From: Phycisphaerales bacterium
Lineage (GTDB): Bacteria > Planctomycetota > Phycisphaerae > UBA1845 > UTPLA1
DNA length: 64,000 nt
Direction of reading: 5' to 3'
Assembly: GCA_020639075.1 (NCBI GenBank)
Contig: JACKHI010000001.1
Coordinates: 372,001 to 436,000, forward strand
The stretch's first letter is position 1. Each line of letters starts with the position of its first letter. The notes beneath the pieces were generated by a model. It was not told the origin of the DNA and ran no database searches. It saw only the letters and a list, made by a program, of their open reading frames with translations. Position numbers and translations under genes: made by a program. Of this stretch, positions 10,601 to 18,874 are shown piece by piece.

Positions 10601-10774
10601 GCCGACTCCCTTCGCGACCTGCAGGATCTTAATGCGTTCGTATCCGTACTCCTGATCGGCGCTCAGGATGCCGACCAATTCTGCGCCGCCGATATGAACA
10701 GTGACGGCGCCGTCGACGGACTCGACGTCGAGCCGTTTGCATCGTGCCTTCTGTCTTTGCAGTGCGGCGACTGA
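7652..10774 (+). CDS. M4 (thermolysin-like) secreted metallopeptidase with C-terminal beta domain and dockerin-type end
   Basis: Start ATG 7652 gives 1040 residues beginning with a signal peptide (LIGFALVMAGLLCAC, possibly a lipoprotein signal). An FTP-like propeptide follows (FRHEVFQQTHLGVPVFSG). The catalytic domain has zinc motif VAHEWTHGL near residue 338 and the third-ligand helix NESFSDVFGELVD about 26 residues later, then DNGGVHSGSGIPNHAF, the conserved C-lobe segment with the catalytic histidine. All key thermolysin-family residues are present, so the enzyme is probably active. After it come a jelly-roll-like module (FFDDFESGAGGW to GWWVDNVRMTAC), another beta module, and a dockerin-type pair ending DMNSDGAVDGLDV. 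Likely a surface protease. Confidence 0.9.
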   Translation: MNRTRSQLIGFALVMAGLLCACEVQPANARSADSPELTADQPMRVVRSRRLGLPIYIEALPSTSVPPEAPNAIAKNATLVIPNIVSSVFKIAAPETALRFESSEIDALGFRHEVFQQTHLGVPVFSGVLCVHYRVNGVFHAATGRYYPIPTDFPTTPLLSAQQATQAALASITGDFENTAESELMIVDPGWYGDISIGPHLAYRLTLTSREGPAVLGAFVDANTGQIIDQWSMLCAANERRIYDGTGQSSLPGFLARDEGDSSTGDEDVDQAYDYVGDAIAFFQSAFGRNGIDGAGSEVVVTVNSNDTGAILCPNASYDFVRNQLIFCTGATADDVVAHEWTHGLTSSTANLIYQNQSGQLNESFSDVFGELVDLYNGGAEMPGQLNGTPWATHESGSGNDAPNALRTAGCSFFPGLSDGVRWVIGEDAASMNGPFRDMWNPGCFQHPSSANDPLQSCSLIDNGGVHSGSGIPNHAFAMLCDGATFNNITVNPIGPAKAAAVWYRALTAYLTVGSDFQDAFLAFNLAASDLVGSMPNDPRTGLPLGNTMTAADASEVEKALLAVEMDTPGACGETDAPLDAAEPAFCDQADVVFFDDFESGAGGWMVSNSAPPTPYDWQLVGNLPFSRPGTAWFVEDRNVGDCSQISEAAVHDLTSPAIQTPVDFDTLTLDFVHFLELEPRFDGGLVEVQINGGQWLDIPQSLYRHNGNNISLFQSSQGNLNPLAGRLAFSGVGGTWGRSVVELASVVAPGDEIRLKFSFGKDDCFGLTGWWVDNVRMTACRSSGDCNLNGTPDEIDRASGPGAELLLDQPINLLALSNFSDLDPHPTLGPHKVVEDITLLRSTRISKVRVRGGYDDDVETPDDFTIEVFEDDNGLPGALIAAYPSVASTRLATGDIFNTNIEYAYELTLPAPLALPPGDYMIGVYNNTTSSVGTWRWGRAWFGWTPGAAFFGQGCNWCRFNTANFAIEVGGDIVGRAPADINADSLRDLQDLNAFVSVLLIGAQDADQFCAADMNSDGAVDGLDVEPFASCLLSLQCGD

Positions 10775-10805
10775 GTCGTAGTCGAGATTCGTTATTTGCG
10801 TCAGC

Positions 10806-12296
10806 TCAGCGATGTTCCGGGGCGGCCGTCATGCCGCCTTGAGTGCTGTGCATGTTCGTCGGTTCCATTTCCGAGATATCATCAAGTCGCCCGGGCATGT
10901 CGGCGATGATGTAGCTAACCACTGCCATTGTCGCGACACACTTAGACAATTCCTCGGGTACGATTTTGTCCAACGTGTCCGCCTTCGTATGGTGATAGTT
11001 GAAGTACGTTTCTCCGTGGACCATCGTGCCCATCAGCGGTACGCCCGATTCCCGCATCGGACCGATATCGGCGCCGGACCAACCTTCGGTGACTATCATG
11101 GGACCGATCGGTTCAAGCAGTGATAGGATCCGCCGCATTTTCGCTGCACCGGCAGTCTGGCGATCGGCGTCCTTGTGCTGCACGCTCATCCCAACGGGAT
11201 TGAACGTACCGGAATCGCTTTCGATCGCGCCGACGTGCTTTGCCAATTCGTCCTTGTGATCGAGGGCATATTGCTTGGCGCCGCAGAGTCCGTTCTCTTC
11301 GTTGGTCCAGAGCACGACGCGAATCGTCCGCCTGGGGCGAAGACCGAGCTTGCGCAACACGTTGATTGCTTCCATTGCGGCCACACAGCCGCCGCCGTCA
11401 TCGTGTGCTCCCTGTCCGACGTCCCATGAATCGAGATGACCGCTGATCACGACCACCTCATCGGGGCGTTCCGAACCGCGAAGCTCACCAATGACATTGG
11501 CGCTCGGGACCATCCCGTGATGCTTGGCGTCCATCTTCAATGTGATCACAGGCTTGATGCCGGAATCCGCCATTCGCTGCAGCATGTCGGCGTCCTCCGT
11601 CGAGATTGCCGCGGCAGGGATTTTCAGGATTTCGTCGTCATAATGCGTCGCGCCCGTATGGGGCGAACGAAGACTGTGGGCCGTGACCGAACGGACGAGG
11701 CAGGCGATCGCGCCCTTTTCCGCCGCCATTTTCGGCCCCTTGCCGCGGAATCGAACGCATTGACCGTAGTGCGACCCGCCTTCGGGCGTCCATTCCGGCA
11801 TGGGGTTATTGAATAGAACGATCGCGCCCTTCATGCGATCGGACGCCTTGTCGAAAGTCTCTTCGTCCTGAACGACGATGACCTGCCCCGTCACGCCTTC
11901 GGGCGGCGTCCCGACTGACATGCCCAGACCGAGCATCTCAATCAACTCCACGCGGGGCTCGACGAGCTTCGCCCATTCGTTGCCGCGCGTCCATTTCGGC
12001 ACCATGACTTTTTCAGGATGGACGTTTTCCTGGCCGTCTTTCCGCATTGACTCCACGGCCCACTCGATGGCGCGATCAAGTTCGGGCGATCCGCTCAATC
12101 GATGTCCGATGCCGTCGCACAGACTCTCCATCTTCTTCCATGCGTCATTCCGCTCCATCGTCGCATCGATGATGCGCTTCGCCGTGTCCCGGTACTGCAA
12201 TTCGAGCGAGGCGTTTCTCGGTGCATCTGCCATGGCGCTGGCTGTTGCCAGGAAGCTGAATGTCAGAACGACTTTCGCGGTGCGTGTGAAGTGCAT
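10806..12296 (-). CDS. M28-family zinc metallopeptidase, exported
   Basis: This 496-residue protein starts with a signal peptide (VVLTFSFLATASAMA). The peptidase domain has the co-catalytic zinc ligands of family M28 in order: GHLDSWD, AHDDGGG, TNEENGL, ESDSGTF and a late YFNYHHTKAD. A protease-associated-like insert precedes it (VTGQVIVVQDEETFDKASDRM). Such enzymes remove N-terminal residues or dipeptides from peptides in the periplasm or outside the cell. It is convergent with the M4 protease gene, 31 bp apart, and lies 55 bp downstream of the zinc-ribbon membrane gene on the same strand, so those two may be cotranscribed. Confidence 0.88.
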   Translation of the reverse strand: MHFTRTAKVVLTFSFLATASAMADAPRNASLELQYRDTAKRIIDATMERNDAWKKMESLCDGIGHRLSGSPELDRAIEWAVESMRKDGQENVHPEKVMVPKWTRGNEWAKLVEPRVELIEMLGLGMSVGTPPEGVTGQVIVVQDEETFDKASDRMKGAIVLFNNPMPEWTPEGGSHYGQCVRFRGKGPKMAAEKGAIACLVRSVTAHSLRSPHTGATHYDDEILKIPAAAISTEDADMLQRMADSGIKPVITLKMDAKHHGMVPSANVIGELRGSERPDEVVVISGHLDSWDVGQGAHDDGGGCVAAMEAINVLRKLGLRPRRTIRVVLWTNEENGLCGAKQYALDHKDELAKHVGAIESDSGTFNPVGMSVQHKDADRQTAGAAKMRRILSLLEPIGPMIVTEGWSGADIGPMRESGVPLMGTMVHGETYFNYHHTKADTLDKIVPEELSKCVATMAVVSYIIADMPGRLDDISEMEPTNMHSTQGGMTAAPEHR

Positions 12297-12351
12297 TGGA
12301 ATCCCTAAAGCAGAGGCTCAACGGACGACATGCGCGATTTGGGGACGCATG

Positions 12352-12963
12352 TCAGGCCATGGCCGAAAAAAGCAAAAGCGACACGATTACTAGGCAAAAG
12401 AAGCCGGCAACGATTGACAGTACGGTAATGGCCGGCCAACGCGGTCTTTCACGACGATATAACGATCCCACGGCGAGACCGATCGCCGTGAAGCCGAGAA
12501 AATAGGAAAACGTCGATGCAATCGCGATCCAGGGTTGAGTTTGGTAGAGCTCCTCCCCAAGTTCCTGCATTTGGGAGACGTCGACCACCGGTCCGGATTC
12601 GATTTTAGGGTAGAGGAAGTACATCGTCGCGATGATCGTCACAATAAACAGGATCATGCTGATGATGATCGTCGAGAACGCCATGAAACCCAGCGTTGCG
12701 GACAGCGGTTCCGGCTTGTCGGCGATCGAATCGGCGTCGCTGCGGACAGACGCCGGGGCACCTTGGCGGTGCGGTACCGGCAGGGCCGTCTGGAGGGCCG
12801 TGTCCGGTCGCGCCGCCGCCCCGAATCCGCTCACTGCAAGGTCGCTCGACGCCGGTACCTGAACGATCGCCTGGCAGTAGGGGCAGCAGGCCCGAAGGTT
12901 GGCGGCCTCGTCATCGACCTCGATGGGTTGCCGGCAGCTCTCACAACTGAACTGAATCGCCAT
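12352..12963 (-). CDS. Zinc-ribbon membrane protein of unknown function
   Basis: Start ATG 12963 (GGGAGGC ribosome-binding site) gives 203 residues. The N-terminus is a zinc ribbon (FSCESCRQ ... CCPYCQA), followed by a polar linker and two or three membrane helices (TIIISMILFIVTIIATMYFL; ITVLSIVAGFFCLVIVSLLLF). The open frame extends upstream across cmk and plsC, but that part is antisense to those genes. Many Planctomycetota membrane proteins share this ribbon-plus-helices layout. It is divergent from cmk. Function unknown. Confidence 0.75.
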   Translation of the reverse strand: MAIQFSCESCRQPIEVDDEAANLRACCPYCQAIVQVPASSDLAVSGFGAAARPDTALQTALPVPHRQGAPASVRSDADSIADKPEPLSATLGFMAFSTIIISMILFIVTIIATMYFLYPKIESGPVVDVSQMQELGEELYQTQPWIAIASTFSYFLGFTAIGLAVGSLYRRERPRWPAITVLSIVAGFFCLVIVSLLLFSAMA

Positions 12964-13068
12964 GCGACGGAACGCCTCCCAAAGTGCCATAATAGGCGAC
13001 AAACGGCGAGCGATCCAATCTCCAAACGGGGCGATTGAATTCACGCGATCCGTGCGTAGGATGCTGGG

Positions 13069-13737
13069 ATGATCATTTCCATCGATGGACCGGCTGGATC
13101 TGGCAAAAGCACGGCGGCAAGGAAGCTCGCGGCCAAGCTCGGGATTCCGTACCTCGACACGGGAGCGATGTATCGTGCGATCGCGCTGGCTGCGTTGGAG
13201 GCCGCGATCCGGCTCAAGGATGAAGCGGCGTTGGTCGAGATCGCTCGCAAGGCCGACATTTCGCTCGATTGCGGGCCGACGCACACGCGTGTGACGCTGG
13301 ATGGACGGGATGTCAGCGAGGCCATTCGATCGATGGCCGTCAGCCAAGCGACAAGCTATGTCGCCCGCGTCCAGGCGATCCGGGACATACTCGTCGAAAA
13401 GCAGCGGGCCATCGGCAAACGGCTCGGCGCGCTGGTGACGGAGGGACGCGACCAGGGGAGCGTCGTGTTCCCGGATGCAGACGTGAAGTTCTTCCTTGAC
13501 GCGGCGATCGAGAAACGGGCGATGCGGCGATATCAGGAATTGATGGCCGATGGCGAAGAGGCGTCGTTCGAACTGATCATGGAAAATCTGCAGGAGCGGG
13601 ACGGCAACGATCGCAAGCAGTGGGCGCCCTTGTTGGAGCCGCAGACGGCGATTCACATCGACACAACGGACAGCAACATTCACGATGTGGTTGAGAAGCT
13701 GCTTGAGGAGATTCGCCGGCGAGGATTGTTGCCGTGA
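13069..13737 (+). CDS. cmk: Cytidylate kinase
   Basis: This 222-residue protein opens with the P-loop IDGPAGSGKST and then GIPYLDTGAMYRA, the signature of (d)CMP kinase, which phosphorylates CMP and dCMP with ATP in pyrimidine nucleotide supply. VTEGRDQGSVVFPDA and KFFLDAAIEKRAMRR are the expected substrate-binding and lid segments, though the second motif reads EGRDQGSV where EGRDIGTV is usual. Length is typical. It starts at ATG 13069, divergent from the zinc-ribbon gene, and is followed 60 bp later by plsC, an order seen in other bacteria and probably an operon. Confidence 0.95.
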   Translation: MIISIDGPAGSGKSTAARKLAAKLGIPYLDTGAMYRAIALAALEAAIRLKDEAALVEIARKADISLDCGPTHTRVTLDGRDVSEAIRSMAVSQATSYVARVQAIRDILVEKQRAIGKRLGALVTEGRDQGSVVFPDADVKFFLDAAIEKRAMRRYQELMADGEEASFELIMENLQERDGNDRKQWAPLLEPQTAIHIDTTDSNIHDVVEKLLEEIRRRGLLP

Positions 13738-13797
13738 TGTCGTCGGCCTTGAAGACGCAGCGATACTTCTTGCAGGAACGCCGAGGACGACATTGCG

Positions 13798-14451
13798 ATG
13801 GCCGATGATCGCGGGTACCGCACGAAGATGCGAGTGACGTACCGGATCGCGCGCGGCCTGTTCGCGTTCGTTTTCTACACGTTTTTTCGCGGTCGGGTAT
13901 ATCACAAGCAGCGGGTTCCGACGACAGGGCGTGTGCTGCTGGTGAGCAACCATCAGAGTCATGTGGATCCCGTCGTTACGACATTGTCGCTGCCACGCGA
14001 GTGTCATTATGTCGCCCGGGACACACTGTTCAAGAACCCCGTCTTCAGGCGAATCATCGTGCATCTCAATGCGTTCCCGATCAAGCGCGGGGCGGCGGAT
14101 GTCGGGGCGCTGAAGGAGATCCTTCGCCGGTTGAAGGCGGAGTGTGCCGTCGTGATTTTCCCGGAGGGGACGCGGACGAAAGACGGATCGCTGGGGGCGT
14201 TTCGCCCGAATTCGCTCGCTGTCGCGAAGAAGGCAAAAGTGACGATCGTGCCCGTGGCGGTCTCCGGCGCATTTGAAGCGCTGCCGCGCGGATCGATTCT
14301 GCCGCGACCGAAGCGGGTGAGCGTGGCATATGGGGAGCCGATCCCTGCGGAGCAGGTCGCCGAATTGGACGAAGCGCAACTCTCGGCAACGGTTCGAGAG
14401 CGAATTGAAGAGAATCTCGGGCGTCTACAACGCGGGGAATCGCCGGTCTGA
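13798..14451 (+). CDS. plsC: 1-acyl-sn-glycerol-3-phosphate acyltransferase
   Basis: This 217-residue protein is a PlsC-type acyltransferase of phospholipid synthesis. It has the catalytic HX4D motif (SNHQSHVDP), the glycerol-phosphate-binding segment FPIKRGAADV, the FPEGTRTKDG motif, and the late IVPVAVSGAF. One N-terminal hydrophobic segment (GLFAFVFYTFF) would hold it at the inner membrane. It lies downstream of cmk in the same direction. The motif order and length are standard for the family. Confidence 0.93.
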   Translation: MADDRGYRTKMRVTYRIARGLFAFVFYTFFRGRVYHKQRVPTTGRVLLVSNHQSHVDPVVTTLSLPRECHYVARDTLFKNPVFRRIIVHLNAFPIKRGAADVGALKEILRRLKAECAVVIFPEGTRTKDGSLGAFRPNSLAVAKKAKVTIVPVAVSGAFEALPRGSILPRPKRVSVAYGEPIPAEQVAELDEAQLSATVRERIEENLGRLQRGESPV

Positions 14452-14815
14452 ACGGCGCTGGAACCTGCCTCGAAAATCGGGGAATTCGTTTCATGACATT
14501 GAAGCACCCTTCGGTCGTTATGAGCTTGTTTGCGCGCGGTAGGGGGTGCAAATTGGCGCAAAATCTGCAAAATTCCGGGCGGCTTCACGGCGGCTCCTTT
14601 CGGCAAGTGGCATTCCGCGTCAATGAATGTCCTTGATCGGCGTCCCGACTCACTGGAGGGTGGTGGATTTCGCGCGGTATGGACGCGGCAGTTGGGTTGT
14701 GTCGCGTTCGCCGGCCGCCTGCACTGCTTGAGAGCAGTGGCACCCCGCGGCCTGCACCGCTTGAAAGCACTGGCACCCCGGCGGAGTGGCACCCGGCGAC
14801 AGCGCGCGATTCGAG
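14452..14815. other. 364-bp intergenic region with repeat
   Basis: The region between the convergent plsC and lipoprotein genes contains the tandem palindromic repeat at 14717-14810. No supported gene is seen in the remainder. Confidence 0.5.
14717..14810. repeat. Tandem intergenic repeat with hairpins (GGCACCCC family)
   Basis: Two imperfect 33-bp copies start with GCCTGCAC (14717-14749 and 14750-14782), followed by a third partial GAGTGGCACCC. The first copy contains a perfect hairpin, CACTGCT with AGCAGTG. The shared core, CTGGCACCCC / GTGGCACCCC, resembles repeats at 18809 and 25974. Only two full copies and no spacers, so it is not a CRISPR. Confidence 0.65.
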
Positions 14816-15517
14816 TTAATCGGGTTGGGCGGATTCGGCGAGGCGGCGGGATTCGAGGCTGCCGGAATAAGCGACTTGGGCCATTCCGGGGAGGAGTTCG
14901 TTGGTGACGGCGTCAAAGTAGCCTTCGGGAGACAGGCCCGCGCGAACCTTGTCGGCGACTTTGTCGATGCATGTCGCGAACTGACTGAGGGGACCACAGA
15001 TGGACGTGTCCCGGTACGGCGGCGTCAACTTCCAGACGCCGTCAACGCGATTGAATTCGGCGCGGACGAGCGGGACGCGATCGCTTTCCTGGATCGTGAC
15101 ATAGGCCGTGTCGCCTTTCATCGTCTGATTGATGATCGTGACGTCGCGCGAGAACACGCCGAGGTTGTTCCGCATTGCCGAAATGTTCCAGGCTCGATGG
15201 ATCTGATCACCGTAACGGTCCTTGGCGGCGTTCTGTAATCGATCGTGGGCATCAAGAAGGACATCAACGGATTTCAGCAAGCGAATCGTCTCAGACCGAC
15301 CGGGTTCCGTCATGAAGCGTTCAACCGACGCGTAGTCGCGATCCCATCGGAGTTTCTGGATATGCAGCGCCGTCTCGACGGGTGACATCGATACGCGCGT
15401 AATACCCGACGACGCATCGGCCGAGGCCTCTTGCGGTATTGTGGCGTGATCGCAGCCGGTTGCGGCGAATGCGAACGCGAGGCCGGCAATGATTGCGCGG
15501 AAATATCTTCGATTCAT
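14816..15517 (-). CDS. Lipoprotein of unknown function
   Basis: Start ATG 15517 gives 233 residues beginning with a lipoprotein signal (MNRRYFRAIIAGLAFAFAATGC, lipobox ATGC). An in-frame start further upstream (15586) would place 23 residues ahead of the signal and is rejected. The mature part, mainly helical then beta (GDTAYVTIQESDRVPLVRAEFNRVDG), looks like a small ligand- or protein-binding fold, but I do not recognise the family. It is divergent from the GH113-like gene at 15605, with under 90 bp between. Confidence 0.75.
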   Translation of the reverse strand: MNRRYFRAIIAGLAFAFAATGCDHATIPQEASADASSGITRVSMSPVETALHIQKLRWDRDYASVERFMTEPGRSETIRLLKSVDVLLDAHDRLQNAAKDRYGDQIHRAWNISAMRNNLGVFSRDVTIINQTMKGDTAYVTIQESDRVPLVRAEFNRVDGVWKLTPPYRDTSICGPLSQFATCIDKVADKVRAGLSPEGYFDAVTNELLPGMAQVAYSGSLESRRLAESAQPD

Positions 15518-15604
15518 ATCCCATTTATCGGTTCGGTTGGAACAGAATCTGCCGGTTTTCTGGCGGTTGAGCGGAGCGGCAGCCATCGGGTAGGATTTCC
15601 GTCA

Positions 15605-16750
15605 ATGCAAGTGACACTGCGCGTCATCTTGGCCGGCTGCTGTGTATGGGCGGCGTGGGCCGTGGGTTCCGCCGGAAGCGGAGACAGTGCTCCGTCGGCG
15701 ACGCGGGCTCGAACGGATCGAGCAACACCGATGCAACCCATTTCGACGGGCGATCAGTTTCGCGGGCTGGCGATTCAGCTTCACGGCGGGCGGGAGACGT
15801 ACGATCGATATCACAAACTGATTCCGGAGGTCGCGGAACTCGGCGCCGACACGGTGATGTTCGTGGTCCCCGGCTGGCAGTCGCACGCGGGCAGCCTGGA
15901 TCTTCACGTGGATCCGTATCGTTCGGCGGACGACGAGAGCATCGGCCGGCTGCTTGACCTGGCCGCGGTCCATGGCATGCGGCGGGTCCTAATGCCGGTC
16001 ATCCTGCTAAAGGCTCCGCGGACCGGGGAGTGGCGTGGGAAGATTGTCCCGCCAGGCCTCGATTGGGACGCGTGGTTTGAACGCTATCGCCAGTTCATTG
16101 GCAAGTACGCCCGTCTCGCGGAGAAGCACAAAGTCGAGCTGCTCATGGTCGGGTCAGAACTGATCAAGACAGAGCCGCATACCCAGAAGTGGCGTGAGAC
16201 GATCGCCTCTGTACGCGAGGAATACCGCGGGTTGCTGGGCTACTCCGCGAACTGGGATCACTACCAGACGACGAAGATCGGATTCTGGGACGACCTGGAT
16301 GTCGTCGGCATGACGTCTTACTACCAACTGGCGAGCGGGCCGAATCCGAAGATCGAGGAAGTGAATCGGAGTTGGTCGAAGATTAAGAAGGAGATCCTCG
16401 CTTTCCAGCGAGAAGTGAATCGACCGATCGTGTTCACGGAGGTTGGATGGTGCAGCCAGGAGGGTTCCGCAAAACAGGGCTGGAACTACTTTGCCAACGA
16501 AACGGCGACGCCGGCCGGTCAACGCGAACAGGCGATCCTCTATGAATCCTTCATGAAAACGTGGACGGACGAGCCATCGGTCAAGGGGATCATCTGGTGG
16601 GAGTGGGACTTGTCCGACGGCGGGGCGACGAACTACGGATATACGCCTAAAGGCAAGCTGGCGGAAACCTATCTCCGGTTGTGGTTTCAGAACAAACCGC
16701 GCCCCGCTGCGGACGAGGGCGCCACGATTCTCCGGACGTCCGGCGAGTAG
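15605..16750 (+). CDS. GH113-like glycoside hydrolase, exported
   Basis: Start ATG 15605 gives 381 residues: a signal peptide (LRVILAGCCVWAAWAVGSA) then a TIM-barrel domain resembling glycoside hydrolase family 113 (beta-mannanase type). The expected catalytic acid/base lies in LLMVGSELIKTE (Glu near residue 186) and the nucleophile in VFTEVGWCS (Glu near residue 279). Supporting segments are FRGLAIQLH at the barrel start, DVVGMTSYYQL, and IIWWEWDLSDGG near the end. Substrate is inferred from the family only. The gene stands alone, 139 bp upstream of aspS. Confidence 0.8.
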   Translation: MQVTLRVILAGCCVWAAWAVGSAGSGDSAPSATRARTDRATPMQPISTGDQFRGLAIQLHGGRETYDRYHKLIPEVAELGADTVMFVVPGWQSHAGSLDLHVDPYRSADDESIGRLLDLAAVHGMRRVLMPVILLKAPRTGEWRGKIVPPGLDWDAWFERYRQFIGKYARLAEKHKVELLMVGSELIKTEPHTQKWRETIASVREEYRGLLGYSANWDHYQTTKIGFWDDLDVVGMTSYYQLASGPNPKIEEVNRSWSKIKKEILAFQREVNRPIVFTEVGWCSQEGSAKQGWNYFANETATPAGQREQAILYESFMKTWTDEPSVKGIIWWEWDLSDGGATNYGYTPKGKLAETYLRLWFQNKPRPAADEGATILRTSGE

Positions 16751-16889
16751 CCGCAAAGGTCCTTCGGGTCTACACTCCCCAATTCTGTGTTATCAGGAAA
16801 CAACCGAACGCCGATCTGACTGGGCGGCGTTTTCAGGCGAAATCCCCGGTTCACGGCCGAGGTTCGAACAGCAGACAGCGGAGAAACAG

Positions 16890-18707
16890 GTGGCGCTACC
16901 TTATCACGAGCGGACGCATCATTGCGGGGAACTTCGGGGCACGGACGTCGGCAAGACAGTGCTCCTGGTTGGCTGGGTTCAGACATATCGCGATCACGGC
17001 GGCATGGTCTTCATCGACCTGCGCGATCGCGGCGGCGTGACGCAGCTGTTCTTCAATCCTGACACGGATCCGCTGGCCCACGGCGTCGCACGTTCGCTAC
17101 GCAGCGAGTACGTGATTGCGGTTCGCGGTGAAGTTGTCAGCCGCGGAGCGATGGTCAATCCGAAGATGCCGACGGGAGAGATCGAAATCGCGGTTCACGA
17201 GATCGACTTGTTGAACAAGTCGGAGACGCCGCCGTTCCCGATCGAGAACGACATCGACACGAACGAGGACCTTCGACTGAAGCATCGCGTGCTTGATATC
17301 CGGCGCCCCGTCGTTCGGGATGCGCTCGTGCTTCGTCACAAGATCACGAAATCGATCCGCGATTACTTCGCGGACAACGGTTTCATCGAAATCGAGACGC
17401 CGATCCTGAATAAGTCGACGCCGGAGGGGGCGCGAGATTACCTGGTTCCTTCTCGATTGCACCACGGTTCGTTCTACGCGCTGCCGCAGTCGCCGCAGAT
17501 CTTCAAGCAATTGCTGATGATCGCGGGGATGGATCGGTACTTCCAGATTGCGCGATGTTTCCGTGACGAGGATCTGCGCGCGGATCGTCAGCCGGAATTC
17601 ACGCAGGTCGACGTCGAGATGGCATTCGTGCAACCCGAAAACGTGATGCAGCACGTCGAGCGCTGCATCGCCGCGGCGGCGAAGGTCGCGATGGGAATCG
17701 ACGTGCCATTGCCGCTGCCTCGAATCAGCTACGCGGAGTCCATGGCGAAGTACGGCAAAGACGCACCGGACATGCGTTATAACATGACGATCAAGGACGT
17801 GTCCGAGGTTGTTCGCAAGATCGACTTCCGTGTATTCGCCGAGCCCCTGGCGAAAGGCGGCGTCGTGCGCTGCATCGTCGTTCCGGGGGGCGGCGAGATG
17901 ACGCGCAAGGAGACGGACGGCCTGACAGAGGAGATCAAAGGCATCGGCGCAGGTGGCCTGCCGTTGGTCAAGGTCGTAGAAGAGGGCGGGAAGATCGTAC
18001 CGCAGACAGGCATTGCGAAGTTCCTTTCCGACGGCGAAGTGTTCGCGGAGATCTGTGCGGCAACGGGGGCGAAGCCAGGCGACTTGATCATGTTCGCGGC
18101 GGACAACGAGGCGAACGTCTGCAAGTATCTCGGATGGCTGCGGCAGGAAGTCGCGATTCGCCGAGGGATGATCCCGGAGAACGACTGGAAGTTCTGCTGG
18201 GTGGTGGACTTCCCCTGTTTCGGATGGGACGAGGATGCGAAGGCGATCTATCCGATGCATCACCCCTTCACGAGCCCGAAGGATGAGGATCTCGGATATA
18301 TGAAGCTCGGCACGGATGAAACGCCGCCGGCGGCCGACCTGTTGAAGATGCGGGCGAAGGCATATGACGTTGTGCTGAACGGCATCGAGCTGGGCGGCGG
18401 TTCGATTCGAATTCATCGTGGGGACGTTCAGCGAAAGATCTTCCAGCTGCTGGGGCTGTCGGATGAGGAAGCGAAGGAGAAATTCGACTTCCTGCTGGAG
18501 GCGCTGAAGTTCGGTGCACCACCACATGGCGGAATCGCGCTAGGGCTTGATCGGATCGTGATGTTGTTCGGCAAGTTCGGCTCGATTCGCGATGTAATTG
18601 CGTTTCCGAAGAACGCGCGGGCCTCGTGCCCATTGTCATTGGCGCCGGGGCACGTGGCGGATTCTCAGTTGGAAGAGCTCGGTTTGCGAGTGGTGAAGTC
18701 GAAGTAG
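16890..18707 (+). CDS. aspS: Aspartyl-tRNA synthetase (bacterial type)
   Basis: This 605-residue protein starts at GTG 16890, preceded by GGAG six bases upstream. It charges tRNA-Asp. An N-terminal OB-fold anticodon-binding domain (VLLVGWVQTYRDHGGMVFIDLRD) is followed by class II motif 2 (FRDEDLRADRQPEFTQVD), the bacterial GAD insertion (about residues 280-420), and motif 3 (GGIALGLDRIVMLFG). Length and domain order are those of bacterial AspRS, and all class II motifs are intact. Whether it is discriminating or also charges tRNA-Asn cannot be decided by reading. Confidence 0.97.
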   Translation: MALPYHERTHHCGELRGTDVGKTVLLVGWVQTYRDHGGMVFIDLRDRGGVTQLFFNPDTDPLAHGVARSLRSEYVIAVRGEVVSRGAMVNPKMPTGEIEIAVHEIDLLNKSETPPFPIENDIDTNEDLRLKHRVLDIRRPVVRDALVLRHKITKSIRDYFADNGFIEIETPILNKSTPEGARDYLVPSRLHHGSFYALPQSPQIFKQLLMIAGMDRYFQIARCFRDEDLRADRQPEFTQVDVEMAFVQPENVMQHVERCIAAAAKVAMGIDVPLPLPRISYAESMAKYGKDAPDMRYNMTIKDVSEVVRKIDFRVFAEPLAKGGVVRCIVVPGGGEMTRKETDGLTEEIKGIGAGGLPLVKVVEEGGKIVPQTGIAKFLSDGEVFAEICAATGAKPGDLIMFAADNEANVCKYLGWLRQEVAIRRGMIPENDWKFCWVVDFPCFGWDEDAKAIYPMHHPFTSPKDEDLGYMKLGTDETPPAADLLKMRAKAYDVVLNGIELGGGSIRIHRGDVQRKIFQLLGLSDEEAKEKFDFLLEALKFGAPPHGGIALGLDRIVMLFGKFGSIRDVIAFPKNARASCPLSLAPGHVADSQLEELGLRVVKSK

Positions 18708-18808
18708 GCAGGGGCCTACCTTGGGCTGACGCGCTGCGGAGTATCACGGCCATGACTGGCCGTGCTTGGAGAGTGGGCGCGGGAGGCGTTTGCATCGCTC
18801 GTGCGTTG

Positions 18809-18856
18809 GCATGCCGACCTTTGGCACCCATCCGACATCGAGCGTCGGCATGGCAC
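18809..18856. repeat. Intergenic palindromic repeat (GGCATGGCACCC family)
   Basis: GCATGCCGACCTTTGG (18809-18824) recurs at 25973-25988, and GTCGGCATGGCAC follows here about 20 bases later, giving an interrupted inverted repeat between aspS and the Rieske gene. It is one member of a dispersed family in this window. Confidence 0.6.
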
Positions 18857-18874
18857 GCTATGTGGTGACGCGGA

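Noticed and set aside
12964..14379. Long minus-strand open frame continuing upstream of the zinc-ribbon gene
   Set aside because: It is antisense to cmk and plsC, which have complete family motifs; the real gene begins at ATG 12963 with its own ribosome-binding site.
14717..14782. Tandem 33-bp repeat as a possible CRISPR array
   Set aside because: There are only two adjacent copies without spacers and no cas gene; it fits the intergenic palindromic repeat family.
17097..18527. 476-codon minus-strand frame
   Set aside because: It is antisense to aspS; the sequence is Arg/His/Leu-rich as expected from the opposite strand of a high-GC gene, with no recognisable domain.
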